26,798 nucleotides of DNA, taken from NCBI GenBank assembly GCA_964446585.1, contig CAYUPI010000070.1, forward strand, positions 1-26,798, written 5' to 3'. This DNA comes from CAYUPI01 sp964446585 (lineage in GTDB: Bacteria; Verrucomicrobiota; Verrucomicrobiia; Limisphaerales; UBA8199). A program made the translations under genes and the position numbers. Under the pieces are notes generated by a model. That model was not told the DNA's origin, did not search any database, and saw nothing but the letters and a program-made list of their open reading frames with translations. Of the stretch, positions 1 through 8,578 are shown piece after piece. The stretch's first letter is position 1; every line of letters starts with the position of its first letter.

Positions 1-633
1 GCACATGTCGTTCCAATTCATGCCGCGCCCGGTCCAATGTCCCCACTCGCCCGGCTGCCGGTCCTCCTGGCCATAAACATTGAACCATTCGAGGCGGGCC
101 GGGTCGAACGTCGCCTCCATGGTTTGGTAGCGTCCGCCGGGCGCCTCGCAGAGAAACTGCCGCAGCGGGTCATGCCCGATGACGCGGGCGATGGCATGCG
201 TCTCCGGCTGTTTCGTTAGTCCGACGCTCACAATTTGATACTGGTCATCGCTGCGCCGGACCGTCGTTGATTGCGCGCCGTGCTTGAAAGTCCGCGCCGG
301 CTCGAACGCGGAGCGGTCCAATTCCGGTCGTGGCCGCCGCTCCGCGTGGCCGTGGTTTGACGACGCCCAGAGGTCGTAGGCCTCCTCGTGGCAATCTTTG
401 CAACTAGCGGAGCCGGCGTAATCAGCGAAAGCTTGAGCTTCGGGTTCAACCACAGGTTGGGGATTCCCCGTTATGGCGGGAGGACTGGGTTTGGTCTCCA
501 CAGGACGCCGACGCGTCAACACCAACACGACGCCAGCAGTGGCAACCAAAGCCAGCAGCCACACGAGTTTGGGAGCGGCTCGCTTCCCGATGTCGGCTTT
601 CCCGAGGTTCGGTGCTGGCTCTTTCTCTGGCAT
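1..633 (-). CDS. Membrane-anchored multihaem c-type cytochrome, N-terminal part (cut by window edge)
   Basis: The reading frame starts at an ATG at 633 and is still open at base 1, giving 211 residues with the C-terminus missing. Residues 24-40 form one hydrophobic segment followed by Arg-Arg-Arg, so this is an N-terminal anchor with the rest outside the cytoplasm. A haem-binding CKDCH motif lies at residues 78-82, in the context YAGSASCKDCHEEAYDLW. The stretch HDPLRQFLCEAPGGRYQ and the ending WTGRGMNWNDMC match the block that precedes the second CxxCH in verrucomicrobial/planctomycete cytochromes that often carry C-terminal TPRs. The last visible Cys is therefore probably the first Cys of another haem site. 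The role is likely periplasmic electron transfer; the partner is unknown. No strong ribosome site is seen. An in-frame GTG at 699 is an alternative start, but the ATG places the anchor better. Confidence 0.8.
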   Translation of the reverse strand, partial: MPEKEPAPNLGKADIGKRAAPKLVWLLALVATAGVVLVLTRRRPVETKPSPPAITGNPQPVVEPEAQAFADYAGSASCKDCHEEAYDLWASSNHGHAERRPRPELDRSAFEPARTFKHGAQSTTVRRSDDQYQIVSVGLTKQPETHAIARVIGHDPLRQFLCEAPGGRYQTMEATFDPARLEWFNVYGQEDRQPGEWGHWTGRGMNWNDMC

Positions 634-851
634 ATGGCGTCTACAGCGGGCGTTCCAAAACGACCCCGACCCACCGCAGGCAAAGCCAGAGGCGATCACT
701 GTAGCCCGGCAACGCTAGTCCGCTGAGTTCTTCTTCAAAGCATGGTGAGCAGAGCGTCGTCAATCCAGTACCAAAATTTGCGCTGCGATTTGGAATAGCT
801 AATTGGCGCGCGACTGAGTAATGATGTGACGACTTAACCAGTAAACTCCTG

Positions 852-1955
852 ATGCCACTGAAAGTCGCCACTGCAAAATCCCGACCCGCCGCCGTCGAGA
901 CCGCCGAGCGTCGAACTGCACTCAAGAAAAGGCTCTTCCCGGACGGCGTGCCCGTTATGTGGTGCCCTCCGGTGACGCATTACAAATCGGATGGCAGAAT
1001 TGACGACGCCCGGATCGCGGCGCATCTCGGGCACACGGCGCCGCACGTCAATGGGTTTCTGATTCCAGGTTCGACAAGCGACGGCTGGGAGTTGACCGAG
1101 TCGGAGTTCTGGGACTTGCTGGAGATTGCACTTCGACAGACAGAGAAACTGAGGTTGAACCTGCTTATCGGCATTTTGAAAGCGGATGCGGGAGAAGCGC
1201 TGGAGGCCATCCGGAAGGTAGTCGAGCATCTCCAGCGTCGCACCCAGGAGCCGGACATCGCCGCCGCCCTCGTCAAGGCGCGCGTGTGCGGGTTCACGGT
1301 TTGCGCGCCCCGCGGACGGCAGATCTCGCAAGCGGCAATGGAGCGAGGTTTAGCGCCGATTTTTGAATTGGGCTTACCCATGGCTCTCTACCAGCTTCCA
1401 CAAATGACCGAAAACGAAATCAGCCCTGAACTGGTGTGCGCCTTCGCTGAGCGATTTTCCAATTTTGTTCTCTTTAAGGACAGCAGCGGCGCCGATCGCG
1501 CGGTATTGTCCGGAAAAGATCTCGGGGGCGTGTTTACGATGCGGGGAGCCGAGGGAGATTACGTCCAGTGGCTGGACCCGGCTGCGGCACGATATGACGG
1601 ATTTCTTCTAAGTACGGCCAATTGTTTCGGGAGCGAGCTGGCACAGATGATCGGCCATGCTGGTGCCGCGCGGTGGGACGCGGCCCGCGAGCTTTCGGCC
1701 AAAATCACAAACGTCATCAACGAAATGTTTGCCCTCGCCCGGCCATTGACCAGCGGGAATATTTACGCCAATGCCAACAAAGCGATGGAACACTTTCTGG
1801 CTCACGGGCCTGGGGCCGAGCATGTGCCGGGGCCGCGCCTGCACTCAGGGATTTTCTTGCCGGCCGATCTCATTCAGAAAACCGGAGAAGTGCTGCGGCG
1901 GTACGAACTCCTGCCGCAGCGCGGCTACGCTGCCGATACCACTACTTCGAAGTGA
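852..1955 (+). CDS. DapA/NanA-superfamily aldolase-type lyase (dihydrodipicolinate synthase-like)
   Basis: This 367-residue protein is a class I aldolase TIM-barrel of the DHDPS/N-acetylneuraminate lyase superfamily. The visible family blocks are GSTSDGWEL at 73-81 (the GTTGE-like substrate loop), ALYQLPQ with Tyr180 (the YNxP-like tyrosine), and FVLFKDSSG with Lys209 as the expected Schiff-base lysine. It is longer than typical DapA (about 290-300 residues), with an N-terminal extension of about 30 residues and a longer C-terminus. The substrate loop deviates from GTTGE, so true lysine biosynthesis is doubtful. A lyase or dehydratase acting on a 2-keto acid or sugar acid is equally possible. 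It is followed after 9 bases by a thioesterase gene, so the two are probably co-transcribed. The ribosome site is weak. Confidence 0.85.
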   Translation: MPLKVATAKSRPAAVETAERRTALKKRLFPDGVPVMWCPPVTHYKSDGRIDDARIAAHLGHTAPHVNGFLIPGSTSDGWELTESEFWDLLEIALRQTEKLRLNLLIGILKADAGEALEAIRKVVEHLQRRTQEPDIAAALVKARVCGFTVCAPRGRQISQAAMERGLAPIFELGLPMALYQLPQMTENEISPELVCAFAERFSNFVLFKDSSGADRAVLSGKDLGGVFTMRGAEGDYVQWLDPAAARYDGFLLSTANCFGSELAQMIGHAGAARWDAARELSAKITNVINEMFALARPLTSGNIYANANKAMEHFLAHGPGAEHVPGPRLHSGIFLPADLIQKTGEVLRRYELLPQRGYAADTTTSK

Positions 1956-1964
1956 GCACAATCT

Positions 1965-2351
1965 ATGAATGAGGCAAACGCGTCGTCCGGGTTGCAGCCG
2001 GCCATTCGGGTAATGATGATGCCGCGCGACACCAGTCCGCTGGGAACGATTTTTGGCGGGCTAATCCTCAGCTACATCGACCAGGCTGGCGCCATCTACG
2101 CGCGGCAAGACACCAAGCGCAGACTGGTAACGGTCGCGATGCATGAAGTTAAGTTCATTGCCCCCGTGTTCGTCGGCGACCTGGTTAGCTTCTACGTCGA
2201 AACGCTAAAGATCGGCAACACGTCGATCACGGTGCGAGTCACCGTCGAGGCCCGCCGCGGCGGCGCGCCGCATGATACGGTTCGTGTTACGCAGGCCGAG
2301 GTGGTGTATGTGGCGGTAGATGAAGCAGGAAAGCCCGTGCCGGTAAAGTGA
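1965..2351 (+). CDS. Acyl-CoA thioesterase, hotdog fold, YciA-like
   Basis: This 128-residue protein is a single hotdog domain. The block MPRDTSPLGTIFGGLILSY followed by ID matches the YciA/ACOT signature (DTN..G.IFGG..MS..D), in which the Asp after the GG helix region contributes to catalysis. Later blocks VTVAMHEVKFIAPVFVGDLV and the ending VVYVAVDEAGKP are also typical of YciA. It would hydrolyse acyl-CoA thioesters in the cytoplasm, probably as a hexamer. The start lies 9 bases after the stop of the lyase-family gene, which suggests a two-gene operon. The substrate chain length cannot be read from the sequence. Confidence 0.88.
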   Translation: MNEANASSGLQPAIRVMMMPRDTSPLGTIFGGLILSYIDQAGAIYARQDTKRRLVTVAMHEVKFIAPVFVGDLVSFYVETLKIGNTSITVRVTVEARRGGAPHDTVRVTQAEVVYVAVDEAGKPVPVK

Positions 2352-2382
2352 GCTTACATGGTTGCCAGTCCTGACCTAGCCT

Positions 2383-2757
2383 ATGAGCAACCAAACTGAA
2401 GTCGTTCCCGGTCGTGATATCGCCCGCCTCATTCGCTCAATCCGCGACCGGCGAGTGCTCCTGGACAGCGACTTGGCTGCACTCTATGAAGTGCCGACAA
2501 AACGTCTGAATGAGCAGTACCGCCGCAACCTTGATAGATTCCCTGATGATTTCGCTTTCCAGCTCACTGCTGAGGAGTGGACCGCCTTAAAGTCGCAGAG
2601 TGGAAGCCTAACAGCCGATACAAACTTGAGGTCGCAAAGTGCGACCTCAAGCGGCGGTCGGCGCCATCCCCCGGTTGCCTTCACTGAACACGGCGCCCTC
2701 ATTGGCGCCAACGTCCTCAACAGCCCGCGTGCCGTCGCTATGAGCGTCTATGTCATC
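2383..2757 (+). pseudogene. ORF6N-domain protein, 3'-truncated
   Basis: Residues 1-125 are a recognisable ORF6N domain, a DNA-binding domain of phage/mobile-element regulators: RVLLDSDLAALYEVPTKRLN, NLDRFPDDFAFQLT, AFTEHGA, VLNSPRAVAMSVYVI. In intact relatives the last block continues into RAFV plus a further C-terminal region. Here homology stops at Ile125 (base 2757). The frame stays open to 3378 only because it runs antisense through a different gene, so a 331-residue chimera could be translated but would have a meaningless tail. This is probably a remnant of a mobile or phage-derived gene broken by a deletion. Confidence 0.75.
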
Positions 2758-2760
2758 GTT

Positions 2761-3294
2761 TATCCGCTGCCGGCGGGCGTCGATGGCCTTCTCCAGCGCG
2801 CTGACGATTCCGCGCTGGGCGGTGATTTGGCCTTCGCTGTGGGACGCAAGGGCCAGGGTCAACTGCAGCTCCTCCGCGAGCGAAACCGGGGTGACCTTCA
2901 GCGAGGCCGATCGTTGAGGCATCATCGGCCATTCGTGGGTCACCGCTTCCTGAATATGGCGTCGCGTCAAGTCCCGCAGGCGCGCTTCCGGTTCTCCCGG
3001 GAAGCTGGCGGCGAGAAATACGACCGTGCTCAGCGCGTTAGCTTCACCGCTGACGGCCGCCTTGGCGCGATCGACATCGTTCCAGACCTGGGAAGCAACA
3101 AAGGCGACGAAGAGGCCAAACATGATCCCGAGCGGAGGCAGCATGCCGGGAGAGACACCCTTGTAGACGCGGGTCCGATCCCCCACCGCGCGGCTCATCA
3201 CTATGGCAAAGATTCCCCAGGTGACAAGGTAGGTAAGGGTGAACACCACGAGAGCCATCCAGCCGACCGGCAGGTTTTGAAGCCAGTCGCTCAT
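2761..3294 (-). pseudogene. DUF4239 (bestrophin-like) membrane protein, C-terminus lost
   Basis: The ATG at 3294 has a GGGGA stretch just upstream. The protein has a hydrophobic segment at residues 12-33 and another at 49-70, then QVWNDVDRAKAAVSGEANAL, FPGEPEARLRDLTRRHIQEA, and EGQITAQRGIVSALEKAIDA followed by RRQRI. All of these are characteristic of the DUF4239/bestrophin-like family. Family members continue after RRQRI with a cytoplasmic stretch and two more membrane helices, about 270 residues in total. Here similarity ends at Ile178 (base 2761), and the frame then runs antisense into the ORF6N remnant until a stop at 2647. The missing C-terminal membrane segments make function unlikely. 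Confidence 0.75.
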
Positions 3295-3658
3295 GTTGAT
3301 CCCCGAAGGGGAATTGTGCAGTCAAGCCGTGATACAGGCTCGGAAAAACGCGGCCCATGGCCTCTTCGACAGACGTGAGCGAGTAGAGCGTGAAGAGTTA
3401 CTAAAGAGAAATTGCTTCTTGCGCCCCGCCGCGTTCTTGATGCTGTGCGGGTCAGGGAGAAATACTTTTCGGCCCTGCTCATCCCGCGAAGGATAGTGGC
3501 CCAAGCGCATGTCGCGGTCCAGTGGCGATTCTCGTCACCTTGCTGGGCGACAACGGAAACGACAAAATCGAGGACGACGTGAGTTGATGAGAAAAACTGA
3601 ACTGGGGCCAACAGCAGGGGTTGAATTCAATGGTGTTTGGGCGCGGACCTGCGTGAGC
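3295..3658. other. Gene-poor stretch between DUF4239 remnant and ABC ATPase
   Basis: No open frame here has a recognisable motif or a convincing start. A short plus-strand frame ending near 3590 (reading VAILVTLLGDNGNDKIEDD before its stop) has a protein-like composition and could be the tail of a decayed gene, but no domain is recognised. CCCCTTCGGGG-type self-complementarity just upstream of the DUF4239 start is the only local structure noticed. Confidence 0.4.
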
Positions 3659-4411
3659 CTATCGGGTTGTGACACGGCGAAGAAATTCGCGCGTCCGTTC
3701 GCGCTGAGGGCAGGAGAAGACCTCCTCCGGCGGGCCGGATTCCGCTACGCGGCCCTCATCGAAGAATAGCACACGGTCGGCAATGTCCCGGGCGAACTGC
3801 ATCTCATGAGTGACCACGATCATCGTCAGGCCGTCCTCGGCAAGCTGGCGCATGACGGCGAGGACCTCGCCACGCAATTCAGGATCGAGCGCGCTGGTCG
3901 GTTCATCGAAGAGCATCACCTGGGGTTCCATCGCCAGAGCTCGCGCGATGGCAACGCGTTGCTGTTCGCCACCCGAAAGTTGGCAGGGATAGGCATCGTT
4001 CTTGCTTTCGAGGCCAACCTTCGCCAGCAGTCCGTTGGCGAGCGTATCAGCCGCCTCTTGAGGCATGTTTTTGACGACCCTTGGCCCAGTCGTAAGGTTT
4101 TCCAGCACCGTCAGGTGAGGAAACAAGTTGAAGAATTGAAACACCATGCCGGTGCGCAGCCGCAACTGGTGCTGCCGCTCGCGCCCCTCGCGCGTCCGCT
4201 GTCCAGAGCCGCCTTCGACAGTCACGCCATCGATCGTAATCCGGCCGGTGTCGGGTGTTTCCAGTTGGTTCAGGCAGCGTAGGAAGGTGCTCTTGCCGGA
4301 GCCGCTCGGGCCAATCAAGACGACGGCTTCGCCGGGCTGCTGGGCGTGGTCGATGCCGTCCAGCACGCGCGTCGAGTTGAACGATTTGACCAGGTTTTCA
4401 ACGGTGATCAT
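3659..4411 (-). CDS. Polar amino-acid ABC transporter ATP-binding protein (GlnQ/HisP type)
   Basis: This 250-residue ABC ATPase has all the core motifs: Walker A GPSGSGKS at 34-41, Q-loop in GMVFQFFNLFPHLTVLEN around 92, signature LSGGEQQ at 145-151, Walker B VMLFDE at 165-170, D-loop SALDPE, and switch VTHEMQFA. The phrasing matches the polar amino-acid uptake subfamily. A charged insert at about residues 66-85 (QRTREGRERQHQLR) is longer than usual. Its ATG at 4411 lies 14 bases inside the end of the upstream binding-protein/permease gene, so translation is probably coupled. It would power that importer at the inner face of the membrane. Confidence 0.93.
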   Translation of the reverse strand: MITVENLVKSFNSTRVLDGIDHAQQPGEAVVLIGPSGSGKSTFLRCLNQLETPDTGRITIDGVTVEGGSGQRTREGRERQHQLRLRTGMVFQFFNLFPHLTVLENLTTGPRVVKNMPQEAADTLANGLLAKVGLESKNDAYPCQLSGGEQQRVAIARALAMEPQVMLFDEPTSALDPELRGEVLAVMRQLAEDGLTMIVVTHEMQFARDIADRVLFFDEGRVAESGPPEEVFSCPQRERTREFLRRVTTR

Positions 4412-5900
4412 AACGAAGCCGCCGTTCGAGCCAGCGGGCCAGAATCGATGCCGGATAGCTCAGCCCGAAATAAATTCCTGCCGTCATGAGGCCCAGGCCG
4501 ATATAATCATATGTGGACATCGCCAACATGCCATAGACCTTGGTCAACTCAACCATCGTGATCACGGACACAATGGAAGAATCCTTGAACATGGCAATGA
4601 AATCGTTTGTGACCGGCGGGATGACGACGCGCAGGGCCTGCGGCAAGACGACATGCCGCAGCGATTGCCAGCGGCTCATGCCCAGCGCGAGGGCCGCCTC
4701 GGTTTGACCGCGCGGGACGGCCTGGATTCCGGCGCGATAATTTTCCGCTTCGCTGGCAGCGTAGTTCAGACCCAGGCCGACGATGCCTGCGAGGAATGCG
4801 TTCAATCGGATGCCGATTTCAGGAAGCCCATAGTAAATCAGGAATAGCTGGATCAGCAAAGGCGTGCCGCGAATGATTTCGACATAAGCCTGGGCGAGCC
4901 AAGGGAGCGGTGCCACGCCATAGAGCCGTGCCAGCACCACCACCAGCCCGGCCCCTATTGCCAGCGCCATGGACAGAACCGAAAGCTCGACCGTCGTAAC
5001 TGCGCCCCTTAGCAGCAGCGGCAAATACCGCGGCCAGTCTCGCAAAGTGGAGACCGGCTTGCTCGGCAAAACCGTTTCCGGGTGATAGTCTTTCAACGCG
5101 GCCTGGCGCTCGTCCCATAGCCCGTATTTGCGGTAGATGCGCTCGAGAGTGCCGTCGCCGGCAAGTTCGCTGATGGCCCGATTCAGCGCAGCGAGCAAGA
5201 GAGTGTCTGACTTGCGCACACCGATGGCGTAATAGCCGGGCGCGAACGGCACGCCCGAAAGTTTGAGGGCTGGATCAGGCTTCGCGTAATGCAACGCGAT
5301 GGGCAGATCCATGAGCACCGCCTGGATGCGATCGGCCTTCAGGTCGCGAGAACCCTCGACGTTGCCGGGATACACCTTCACCTCGACGCCGCCCAATTGT
5401 TCGAGCAACCGCTGAGCGACTGATGCTGCAAGTGCGCCTACGGTTCTGCCTTTGAGATCCTCGATTCGCTCAAGCCCCGGCGTTTCCCGGCGGGTGACAA
5501 TCTGTTGGGCATAGACATAATACGGCTGAGACAGGCTAATGCGTTGCTGACGTTCGGGCGTCAGTTCGAGCCCGTTGAGGATGATATCGAAGTTGCCGCG
5601 CTCCAGGGCCGGGACGAGCTGGTCCCATTGATTCTGGGCTATGCGCGCTTTGACTCCCAACTTGCCGGCGAGAGCTTCGGCCAGGTCGAATTCGAAACCG
5701 ATCAACTGTTCCGGCTTCTCCGGGTCGGGATAAACATAAGGAGCGCCGCCTTCGGCGTCAGCGCCCCAGAGCAAGACACCTCGCTTTTGGATTTCTTTGA
5801 GATGATCCGCGGCGCGGCCGGTCCGCGGATCGCCAGCCAGCAGGAGAACTGAAACGAGTAAGAGGAGAGCCGGCCGCGACGAACGCCAGGCGCTACTCAT
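4398..5900 (-). CDS. Fused substrate-binding protein and permease of a polar amino-acid ABC importer
   Basis: One 500-residue chain carries both parts. Residues 1-31 are a signal peptide or anchor. Residues 32 to about 265 are a family-3 solute-binding domain (GVLLWGADAEGGAPYVYPDP, FEFDLAEALAGKLGVK, WDQLVPALERGNFDIILNGL). Residues about 288-495 are a HisM/GlnP-type permease with several membrane segments and the cytoplasmic EAA loop EAALALGMSRWQSLRHVVLP near 400-419, which docks on the ATPase. Usually these are two or three genes. Similar fusions are known, for example in Gram-positive GlnP. There the tethered binding domain acts at the outer membrane face and the permease homodimerises. Lack of a separate permease fits a homodimer. 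A weak AGGA precedes the ATG at 5900. Confidence 0.92.
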   Translation of the reverse strand: MSSAWRSSRPALLLLVSVLLLAGDPRTGRAADHLKEIQKRGVLLWGADAEGGAPYVYPDPEKPEQLIGFEFDLAEALAGKLGVKARIAQNQWDQLVPALERGNFDIILNGLELTPERQQRISLSQPYYVYAQQIVTRRETPGLERIEDLKGRTVGALAASVAQRLLEQLGGVEVKVYPGNVEGSRDLKADRIQAVLMDLPIALHYAKPDPALKLSGVPFAPGYYAIGVRKSDTLLLAALNRAISELAGDGTLERIYRKYGLWDERQAALKDYHPETVLPSKPVSTLRDWPRYLPLLLRGAVTTVELSVLSMALAIGAGLVVVLARLYGVAPLPWLAQAYVEIIRGTPLLIQLFLIYYGLPEIGIRLNAFLAGIVGLGLNYAASEAENYRAGIQAVPRGQTEAALALGMSRWQSLRHVVLPQALRVVIPPVTNDFIAMFKDSSIVSVITMVELTKVYGMLAMSTYDYIGLGLMTAGIYFGLSYPASILARWLERRLRYDHR

Positions 5901-5932
5901 CGAAACCGCATCCTGTCAAGCGGCTCGGCGGC

Positions 5933-6223
5933 CTAGTAATCCACCAGCGCGTCCAGGTCGCCCATCGGCCGCGTAAAGGTCGCTCTGGCCGGAGCGACGA
6001 CGAGCACGGAGGCGGTTTTCTTGACGCTTTTGGATGCCGCCGCGAACGGCAGGGCCACGACGAAAAACACACTGCCGACAATCGTCGCGATAAAACAGGC
6101 CGGACGCACGACTATCGTATCGGCAACGACCATCGCCGGATCAGGTCCCTCAGCGTAAGTCGCGGTCGGCACAGCGAGAACAAAGGACAGCACGCACAGG
6201 AAAGTAATGAGCTTGGTTTTCAT
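5933..6223 (-). CDS. Small exported/membrane protein of unknown function
   Basis: This 96-residue protein starts at 6223 with a good GAGGG ribosome site 5 bases upstream. It has a clear signal peptide (MKTKLITFLCVLSFVLAVPTATYA, cleavage after about 24). A second hydrophobic helix follows at about 43-64 (FIATIVGSVFFVVALPFAAA), and the protein ends in ATFTRPMGDLDALVDY. Small proteins with the pattern RPA..IATI.G...FVVALPF...FTRP.GD recur in Proteobacteria and Verrucomicrobia without known function. It ends 32 bases before the ABC importer gene on the same strand and may be co-transcribed with it. The REP pair lies upstream. Confidence 0.75.
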   Translation of the reverse strand: MKTKLITFLCVLSFVLAVPTATYAEGPDPAMVVADTIVVRPACFIATIVGSVFFVVALPFAAASKSVKKTASVLVVAPARATFTRPMGDLDALVDY

Positions 6224-6321
6224 CTATACCCTCAATACGCCCAACGCGCGTCCGTTGTCCAGACAATTTCCGGCAGTTGATTTTGCGGTAAGGGCGAGTG
6301 AGAAAGTCCGCTTAAGGTTTT

Positions 6322-6420
6322 GTAGGAGACGACGTGAGGAGTCTCGGATCAAAGGGTCGCGGTAAACACCCGTTTAGCCCGCCAACGAATCAATCAGAGA
6401 CTCCTCACGTCGTCTCCTAC
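6322..6420. repeat. Inverted pair of GTAG-tagged REP palindromes (BIME-like), copy A
   Basis: Two perfect 24-base units face each other at 6322-6345 (plus) and 6397-6420 (minus), separated by 51 bases. Each unit is GTAG, then stem arm GAGAC, loop GACGTGAGGA, and stem arm GTCTC. This layout, a 5' GTAG next to a short palindrome in head-to-head pairs, is that of REP sequences mobilised by RAYT (REP-associated tyrosine transposase) proteins. The whole pair can also fold as one 24-base-pair hairpin. It lies between the pseudopilin gene and the small membrane protein gene. Confidence 0.85.
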
Positions 6421-6491
6421 TTCCACAGAGTGGCAGACTCTGGGGAGACTCTGTCGCTGGGCCTGCTTGCCGTCGAAGAGCGCTCACCCCG

Positions 6492-7177
<686 letters not shown>

Positions 7178-7181
<4 letters not shown>

Positions 7182-8356
7182 TTTCCGGACTGGGCCTCCT
7201 GCTTCTGTCGCGCGCGTTGCACTTGTTGCTCAGGTGATTTGGAGAGTTCCTCCAACTGCCGTTGACCCGCCTCAGCCGCAATGCGCTCGCGGATATCGCC
7301 CTTGGCCAATGGGTTATTGGTGCCGTCTGGGCGGAAGCCACGCTGCGACATCGACCGCACCATCCTGCCCATCGCCGGATCACCGGCGATCGGCGGTTTT
7401 TCCAGCGCATAATATGTCACGTACTGGCCGCGGACTTTGGTGGCGGTCTGCGCGGCAGTTTCCGGCGTCGCTTTCGCCGGGAGCGTGTCACCGAGCCGCG
7501 AGCCGAGCAGCGACTCGAGGACCAGCCGCTCCGAACTCCATTCGTCGGCATTAATGATCTGGCCGTCCGCCGTGGTTTTGATAGTCCTCACTTTGCCGTC
7601 TCCCTCGGTTGCGATTGTCGTAATCCCGCCTGGTCCGGCCATTCGCCGGACGGTTACAGTTCTCATGGGACCTGAGGGGCCGCCGCCCGGCCCATTTTTC
7701 TCCACAATGGCCCCGTCGGGCGACATCTTGATAATCCTGGTGCCAACTTTTCCATCCGCCGTAGTAGTCACTGTACGGATCGTCCCGTCCTCATTACGCG
7801 TGACGTTTGCGCCGTCTTTGATCTTGTCTTGAATGAACTTCTGCACGTCCTCATCGTTTTGAAGCGAGAGCACGGCGTTGGAGCCGGAGCCATCGGGTGT
7901 GTGCGTGAAGACCTTGACCGGTCCTTGACCTCCGGTCAGTGCTCTCAGATCCGGCAAATTTGACTCCCCGAAACGCGGGGCCAGGTTGGTCCAGCCGGCC
8001 TCGTCCAGCTTCGCCTCTCCGCGGAGAACCGACTCGAGCCGCCGCAACGCGCCCGGAGCATCGAAGACCGCGTAGGTCTTTCCCCAGCGTGCGCCCGCTT
8101 GCTCAGAAACCAAATCCAACACTTTTCCCAGAGGCATATTTTTCACATCGAGCGTCACCTTGGCGTCGAGTCTTGGATCCAGGCAGATCTTTTCCCGGGT
8201 CTGTCGTTCGATTTTTCGGACCACTTCCACCAGGGCCGCATTCCGGATGTGGAGCGTGACGAGGTGGTTATGCGCGCGCCAGGCCATCCAACCCAGCCAA
8301 ACGGCCGCGGCGGCAGCGAGGGCCCCGAGGCAGATAACGATAGGAGTTGCTTTCAT
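7178..8356 (-). CDS. Membrane-anchored STN-domain protein (secretin/TonB short N-terminal-like)
   Basis: With the ATG at 8356 the protein has 392 residues. The frame is open upstream to 8473, but that extension lacks sense and the signal anchor starts at 8356. Residues 4-25 form the anchor. Residues about 32-100 resemble an STN fold (LVTLHIRNAALVEVVRKIER, KVTLDVKNMPLGKVLDLV). A middle region of short beta-like units with recurring DG turns follows (TTADGKV, MSPDGAIV, TTADGQII). The C-terminal 50 residues are charged and probably coiled (RQLEELSKSPEQQVQRARQK). The protein is probably periplasmic. It is coupled by ATGA to the pseudopilin gene and lies 222 bases downstream of the LytTR regulator gene on the same strand. 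No catalytic motif was seen. Confidence 0.7.
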
Positions 8357-8578
8357 AATGTCATTTTGTTTTGTCAGTTCACAGCCGAGACACGTTGTGC
8401 TTTTCCTTGATAAGACGCCACCGCCGCGGATTTCGCTGCTGAAATGGAACCAAGCGGGGATAATTTGGGACAAAAACGGGCGCAGGAGGGACCAATTCTG
8501 TCGAGCTGAGCCAGGTTGTGGTTAGTGCGCAGGAGACCTCTTGCTTGCAAACTGTAGAGGTTCGTTGGTTACGGCGCA

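Noticed and set aside
2758..3378. C-terminal 206 residues of the open frame that continues the ORF6N domain
   Set aside because: They are the antisense of the DUF4239 gene, which has clear family motifs on the minus strand, so this half is not a genuine protein segment.
3291..3611. Open frames on both strands between the DUF4239 remnant and the ABC ATPase
   Set aside because: No ribosome site, no known motif and biased composition; the short plus-strand tail reading LVTLLGDNGNDKIEDD is suggestive but cannot be tied to a start or family.
6322..6420. CRISPR-like repeat array
   Set aside because: Only two units, in inverted rather than direct orientation, with a GTAG tag; REP pair explains it better and no cas gene is nearby.
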